Part shown: positions 60,909 through 64,000 of the stretch, one piece after another
How positions within the stretch are numbered: the stretch's first letter is position 1
How the letters are laid out: the number at the start of each line of letters is the position of its first letter
Origin: Lachnospiraceae bacterium UBA3762
GTDB taxonomy: Bacteria; Bacillota; Clostridia; Lachnospirales; Lachnospiraceae
Length of the DNA: 64,000 bases
Assembly: GCA_002371615.1 (NCBI GenBank)
Contig: DFGA01000038.1
Coordinates: forward strand, 57,898 to 121,897
Reading direction: 5' to 3'
Notes under the pieces: model-generated
What the model saw: the letters and a program-made list of their open reading frames with translations, nothing else
Databases searched by the model: none
What the model was told of the DNA's origin: nothing
Translations under genes and position numbers: made by a program

Positions 60909-61718
60909 ATGATTTCAATTATCAGTTTTGTTCTGTGTTTAATCATTATTGGTATTCTTTACAGGAATATGATTGCCTGGGAAGGAGACTATCGGATTTC
61001 AAGAGGACAGGCTTTGCTGCCGGTGTTTCTTGGGCTTTTATCTGTGCCGATTTCATTTATCTTTGCTTTATTAATTGGATTTTGCTTTAGGTCGGTAACC
61101 GGGTTTGCTCCTTCAGAGGGACCTGCATTACTTGCCAGTTTTAACCATGCGCTTTTCTCAGCGGCTATGAGTGAAGAGCTCGCAAAACTACTCATTACAC
61201 TTATTGTATTATGCATTTTTAGAAAAAAATTGAGAAATGTATATGAATATATGCTGATAGCAGGGGCTGTCGGATTCGGATTTACCCTTATAGAAGATTT
61301 TGTATATAGTGCCGGACTTTCAGGTCTTGTGATGAGACTGCCGAATATAACAGCGCATGTGATGCTTGGGCTTGCCATGGGAAGGCATCTTGGACTTGCC
61401 AGATATAACAAAGTAACAGGCAGTGGGTCTGTAATAAAAGAATATCTTTTTGCATATTTTGTCCCCGTATTCTGTCATGCTGTTTTTGACTTTTTTGCTG
61501 CAAACAAGCTAATACATGCCGGGGATGATGTAGAGGTTGCGACAGCAGAAATACAAAGATCTGTACATATTGGGGTTGGTATGGTGTTAATTGCGGTAAT
61601 TCCGGTATTTATATTTCAGATATACTTATTCAAACGCCTTAAGAAAAACGCATCAAATCTTGTTGCTCTTTCCTTTACAGATGCTGGAAGTACGGAACAG
61701 GAGAACACTAATGCTTAA
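60909..61718 (+). CDS. PrsW family intramembrane metalloprotease
   Basis: 269 residues with about seven hydrophobic segments. PrsW (M82) motifs: SEELAK (Glu89, Glu90, Lys93), FTLIED (Glu129), ITAHVMLGLAMG (His150) and CHAVFDFF (His190, Asp194). In Bacillus, PrsW makes the first cut in anti-sigma factor RsiW; relatives have other substrates. No anti-sigma factor gene is adjacent. RBS AAAGGGGGAAAC. It overlaps the next gene by 8 bp, so the two are cotranscribed. Confidence 0.9.
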   Translation: MISIISFVLCLIIIGILYRNMIAWEGDYRISRGQALLPVFLGLLSVPISFIFALLIGFCFRSVTGFAPSEGPALLASFNHALFSAAMSEELAKLLITLIVLCIFRKKLRNVYEYMLIAGAVGFGFTLIEDFVYSAGLSGLVMRLPNITAHVMLGLAMGRHLGLARYNKVTGSGSVIKEYLFAYFVPVFCHAVFDFFAANKLIHAGDDVEVATAEIQRSVHIGVGMVLIAVIPVFIFQIYLFKRLKKNASNLVALSFTDAGSTEQENTNA

Positions 61719-62544
61719 AAAGTATATTGAATTTATGAAAAGATCACCGCTGATAACTGCTGCACTCTGCATAGTATACGTGGTTGTGTGTTTTAAGACG
61801 GTACATACAGAGACAAATTTCCAGTTCTTTATAGTAAGGACCATGCTTTGCGGAGCGGTGTGCTTTTTCCTGTACCAGATATCCGGAGATAAGACACTTG
61901 CCTCCTGCTATGTTTCTACAGGATATGTCATCAAGAACGCCATTGGATTTTTAGTGATGTCCCTTATCATGGGCTCTGTATTGCTGATTTCGAATATAGA
62001 AGAGAAGGTACCCCTGAAGGAAAATCCGATATTGGGATTTATCATTATATTTCTTATGTTTATTTCTGTGGGACTTTTTGAGGAACTGGCTTTCAGGGCA
62101 GTTATAAACGATGCGATTATCTATAAGTTCAGGGAAAAGAAATATGTCTTTGTTCTGAGTGCAGTGGTTTCTTCACTGGTATTCGGAGCTGTACATGTTT
62201 TGGGATTTGATCCCTCATCGCCTGTTGCATGGGGACAGGCGGTCGCCAAAACACTGGAATCAGGCGTTTTTGGTCTGGCCCTCCTTATACTGTATTGGAA
62301 GACAAGAAATATCTGGGCCTGCGGCCTGGCTCACGGACTGTTTGATTTTTTTGCAGGTTATACAGAAGGCCTGTTTGTTCCGGTTGGAGATTCGGGTTCA
62401 TCGTATATTAATACCGGTGAAGATGGCGCGAGAATCCTTATCACATACTTTATAATTGCTGCAATAAATGCAGTTCTGACGTTTATTGTGTGGAAGAAAG
62501 TCGGTAAGACTATTGATTTTGAAAAGATCAGACGAGAATGGTAA
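61711..62544 (+). CDS. CPBP family intramembrane metalloprotease (copy 1)
   Basis: 277 residues, about eight hydrophobic segments. Abi/CPBP (Rce1-like) motifs: EELAFR (Glu124, Glu125, Arg129), FGAVHVLGF (His162), and GLAHGLFDFF (His208, Asp212). These enzymes process prenylated or bacteriocin-type peptides, or confer immunity. ATG at 61711 overlaps the PrsW stop by 8 bp, with ACAGGAGAAC upstream; the longer frame from 61660 lies within PrsW. Confidence 0.9.
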   Translation: MLKKYIEFMKRSPLITAALCIVYVVVCFKTVHTETNFQFFIVRTMLCGAVCFFLYQISGDKTLASCYVSTGYVIKNAIGFLVMSLIMGSVLLISNIEEKVPLKENPILGFIIIFLMFISVGLFEELAFRAVINDAIIYKFREKKYVFVLSAVVSSLVFGAVHVLGFDPSSPVAWGQAVAKTLESGVFGLALLILYWKTRNIWACGLAHGLFDFFAGYTEGLFVPVGDSGSSYINTGEDGARILITYFIIAAINAVLTFIVWKKVGKTIDFEKIRREW

Positions 62545-62556
62545 GGAGAATTGGTT

Positions 62557-63366
62557 ATGGAAAACAAAAAAGTGAGGAAACATTCATTATGTGAAAAAAA
62601 TGCTGTAATCGCAATGATACTGACAGTTCCTCTGGGTTTATTAACTCAATTGAGCGGCCAGACACAGGGAGTAGTAAGCGCACTTATTGTCTCCGCTCTG
62701 TCCCTGGTTCTTCTGATCATTTATAATAAGTGGTTTTCGCCTGAATTTGATGGCGTGTTTAAGGCTCATGTTCCGGTAAAAGAGATACTTATGGTATCCT
62801 CTGCGATGGCAATCCTTATTATCGGATGCATAATCATAAATGCTATATATAGTGGACTTGCTTTCAAACCATCAGTTTCTTTCCTGTGTCTGGCACTAAT
62901 GGCTGGCATTAGTGAGGAGACCATTTTCAGGGCGATGCTTATTCCTATAGGAATGAGATATCTGAAGGTGAAGAATAGGGCAGTGGCAGCAGTAATTATC
63001 TCATCTGTCATCTTCGGACCGCTCCATTTGACAAATATGTTCGTAGGAGCAGATCCTGTCATGACTTTGATACAGGCATTCATGGCAACCTGTGGCGGTT
63101 TTGTTCTCGCCGGAATATATCTGAGGACCGGCTCGGTAATCCCGGGAATGATTGCTCACGCTGTGTATGATTTTATCAATTTTGTTACAGATCCAACCAT
63201 CAATGAAAAGGGCGTTGTAGTTTCTGATAGCGGGAATGTTGGTATTTCGTATTATGTGATTATACTGGCGGTTTCGGTGACGCTTCTTGTAGCAGGATGC
63301 TATCTTATCAGAAAGACTAAACAGGATACAATAGAGAATATATGGAAGATCAAGTGGAGCAACTGA
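62557..63366 (+). CDS. CPBP family intramembrane metalloprotease (copy 2)
   Basis: 269 residues, about eight hydrophobic segments. EETIFR (Glu120, Glu121, Arg125), FGPLHLTN (His157) and MIAHAVYDFI (His201, Asp205) are intact. It is not a close copy of its neighbour: outside the motifs little is shared by eye, so the pair is old or separately acquired. ATG at 62557 follows TAAGGAGAATTGG, 12 bp after the previous stop. Confidence 0.9.
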   Translation: MENKKVRKHSLCEKNAVIAMILTVPLGLLTQLSGQTQGVVSALIVSALSLVLLIIYNKWFSPEFDGVFKAHVPVKEILMVSSAMAILIIGCIIINAIYSGLAFKPSVSFLCLALMAGISEETIFRAMLIPIGMRYLKVKNRAVAAVIISSVIFGPLHLTNMFVGADPVMTLIQAFMATCGGFVLAGIYLRTGSVIPGMIAHAVYDFINFVTDPTINEKGVVVSDSGNVGISYYVIILAVSVTLLVAGCYLIRKTKQDTIENIWKIKWSN

Positions 63367-63481
63367 TTTCAATAGCGAGCAAAGATGGCTTTCTGATTCG
63401 CAAAAATAGTAAAATTTCAAATTTGCGAAACAAACAAAAACACTGATAGCCATATATTTTGGAAGATAATTTGACTCGAGA

Positions 63482-63515
63482 AGAGGCAGAGTTTTACAAG
63501 CCCTGTCTCTTTTTT
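63482..63515 (+). terminator. intrinsic terminator after the protease operon
   Basis: AGAGGCAG / CTGTCTCT stem (one G-T pair), 13-nt loop, then TTTTTT. Confidence 0.8.
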
Positions 63516-63526
63516 AAAATAATACA

Positions 63527-63578
63527 TTGACGAATATCTATGTATATGCTATCATCTATACATAGACAAATATCGATG
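63527..63578 (+). promoter_or_regulatory. arsR-type promoter and operator
   Basis: TTGACG (63527-63532), 17-bp spacer, TATCAT (63550-63555). A 9-bp inverted repeat CTATGTATA (63538-63546) / TATACATAG (63557-63565) covers the -10. A direct repeat GACRAATATCKATG (63529-63542 and 63565-63578) also fits two sites for an ArsR dimer. Strongly suggests autorepression by the next gene. Confidence 0.75.
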
Positions 63579-63591
63579 TGAGGTGAGCGCT

Positions 63592-63894
63592 ATGGATAGA
63601 ATAGATGAAGTATTAATTTGCAAAGCTCTTGGAGATGCCAACAGAATGGAAATAGTTAAGATGCTTTCTGATCAGGAGAAGTGCGGATGCAAACTTCTTG
63701 AAAAGTTCGATATTACTCAGCCGACTCTTTCTCATCACATGAAGATACTGGTGGATTCAGGACTGGTTAACGACAGAAAAGAAGGCAAGTGGCACTACTA
63801 TTCAATAAACACGGACATCATGAAAGAATTCTGTGGATTTATTAAAACTCTCTGTAATGAAACCACCGGCAAATGCTGTAAGGGGAAAGTATGA
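63592..63894 (+). CDS. ArsR/SmtB family metalloregulator
   Basis: 100 residues. Winged helix with ICKALGDANRMEIVKML, EKCGCKLLEKF and ITQPTLSHHMKILVDSGLV. The CxC in EKCGC lies where ArsR binds As(III) (CVC in the classical proteins), and the C-terminal end adds CNETTGKCC, a possible further thiol site. Represses metal or metalloid resistance genes until the ligand binds. ATG at 63592 follows GAGGTGAGCGCT. Its stop overlaps the permease start (ATGA, 63891-63894), so both are controlled together. Confidence 0.92.
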   Translation: MDRIDEVLICKALGDANRMEIVKMLSDQEKCGCKLLEKFDITQPTLSHHMKILVDSGLVNDRKEGKWHYYSINTDIMKEFCGFIKTLCNETTGKCCKGKV

Positions 63895-64000
63895 TGTGGG
63901 ACTTTATTCAGACACAGATCCTGGGGATGAAATGGCTGAGTATTTTAATCGGCTGGCTTCTGTCGGCATTAGGATTGGATACAGATAGCAGGATTGGCTC
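63891..64000 (+). CDS. permease (COG0701 / ArsP-like), cut by window end
   Basis: Only about 36 residues are visible. The start ATGATG overlaps the ArsR stop; an alternative start is the second ATG. The sequence FIQTQILGMKWLSILIGWLL then ALGLDTDSRIG resembles the N-terminus of COG0701 permeases, which export organoarsenicals or other compounds. Pairing with ArsR supports that, but the fragment is too short for certainty. Confidence 0.6.
   Translation, partial: MMWDFIQTQILGMKWLSILIGWLLSALGLDTDSRIG

Overview
The window is a chromosomal segment of a Clostridia bacterium, most likely a Lachnospiraceae member (Butyrivibrio/Roseburia/Lachnospira-like). The evidence is the Firmicutes operon rimP-nusA-ylxQ-infB-rbfA-nrnA-truB-ribF-rpsO-pnp, the Asp23-nusB-xseA-xseB-dxs-tlyA-nadK-argR-recN block, strong AAGGAGG-type ribosome binding sites, and families common in this group (DUF6320, UPF0397 ECF transporter, COG4908 acyltransferase-like protein). 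spoIVB and spo0A, which follow recN in spore formers, are absent from their usual place. I saw no rRNA, tRNA, CRISPR array, prophage or intact transposase. Genus and species cannot be fixed from sequence reading alone.

Layout. 1-2.3 kb: end of an esterase, a condensation-domain-like acyltransferase and a zinc-ribbon membrane protein (DUF6320). 2.4-8.1 kb: a chemoreceptor, divergent from a glutathione peroxidase / cation efflux / SGNH hydrolase / membrane phosphoesterase run. 8.1-11.2 kb: a complete ECF vitamin transporter on the minus strand. 11.3-16.4 kb: minus-strand CapA, MurD, a zinc-ribbon membrane protein, a double-S1 protein and a MATE pump. 16.5-24.5 kb: a secreted bactofilin-like protein, then chorismate mutase, Ppx/GppA, polyphosphate kinase, a small acidic protein, an ABC-F protein and a Cof-type phosphatase. 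24.6-28.2 kb: an SH3b surface protein, an AraC regulator, an HPr-like protein without the active-site His, and an Fe-S aldo/keto reductase. 28.3-31.9 kb: a one-module A-PCP-C nonribosomal peptide synthetase with a small hydrolase. 32.1-42.7 kb: the translation/ribosome assembly operon. 43.2-47.6 kb: phosphopentomutase between two AT-rich spacers (one with two perfect DnaA boxes), release factor 3 and a transglutaminase-like lipoprotein. 47.6-58.8 kb: the nusB-recN operon, an unknown membrane-anchored protein and an EAL phosphodiesterase. 58.9-60.3 kb: glycogen synthase.

The last 3.7 kb (60.3-64.0 kb) looks accessory: a roughly 200-nt candidate structured RNA with its own terminator, a decayed C-terminal piece of an M13-type metallopeptidase, then PrsW and two CPBP-type intramembrane metalloproteases in one tight operon, then an ArsR regulator with a clear operator and the start of a COG0701-type permease.

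The most worthwhile leads are the candidate RNA at 60330-60532, the triple intramembrane-protease operon at 60909-63366, the A-PCP-C synthetase at 28334-31938, the DnaA-box spacer at 42728-43193, the RibF protein whose kinase half has lost its signature, and the G9 tract lying exactly between two divergent promoters at 4434-4500. All function calls rest on motif recognition by eye; no database search was run.
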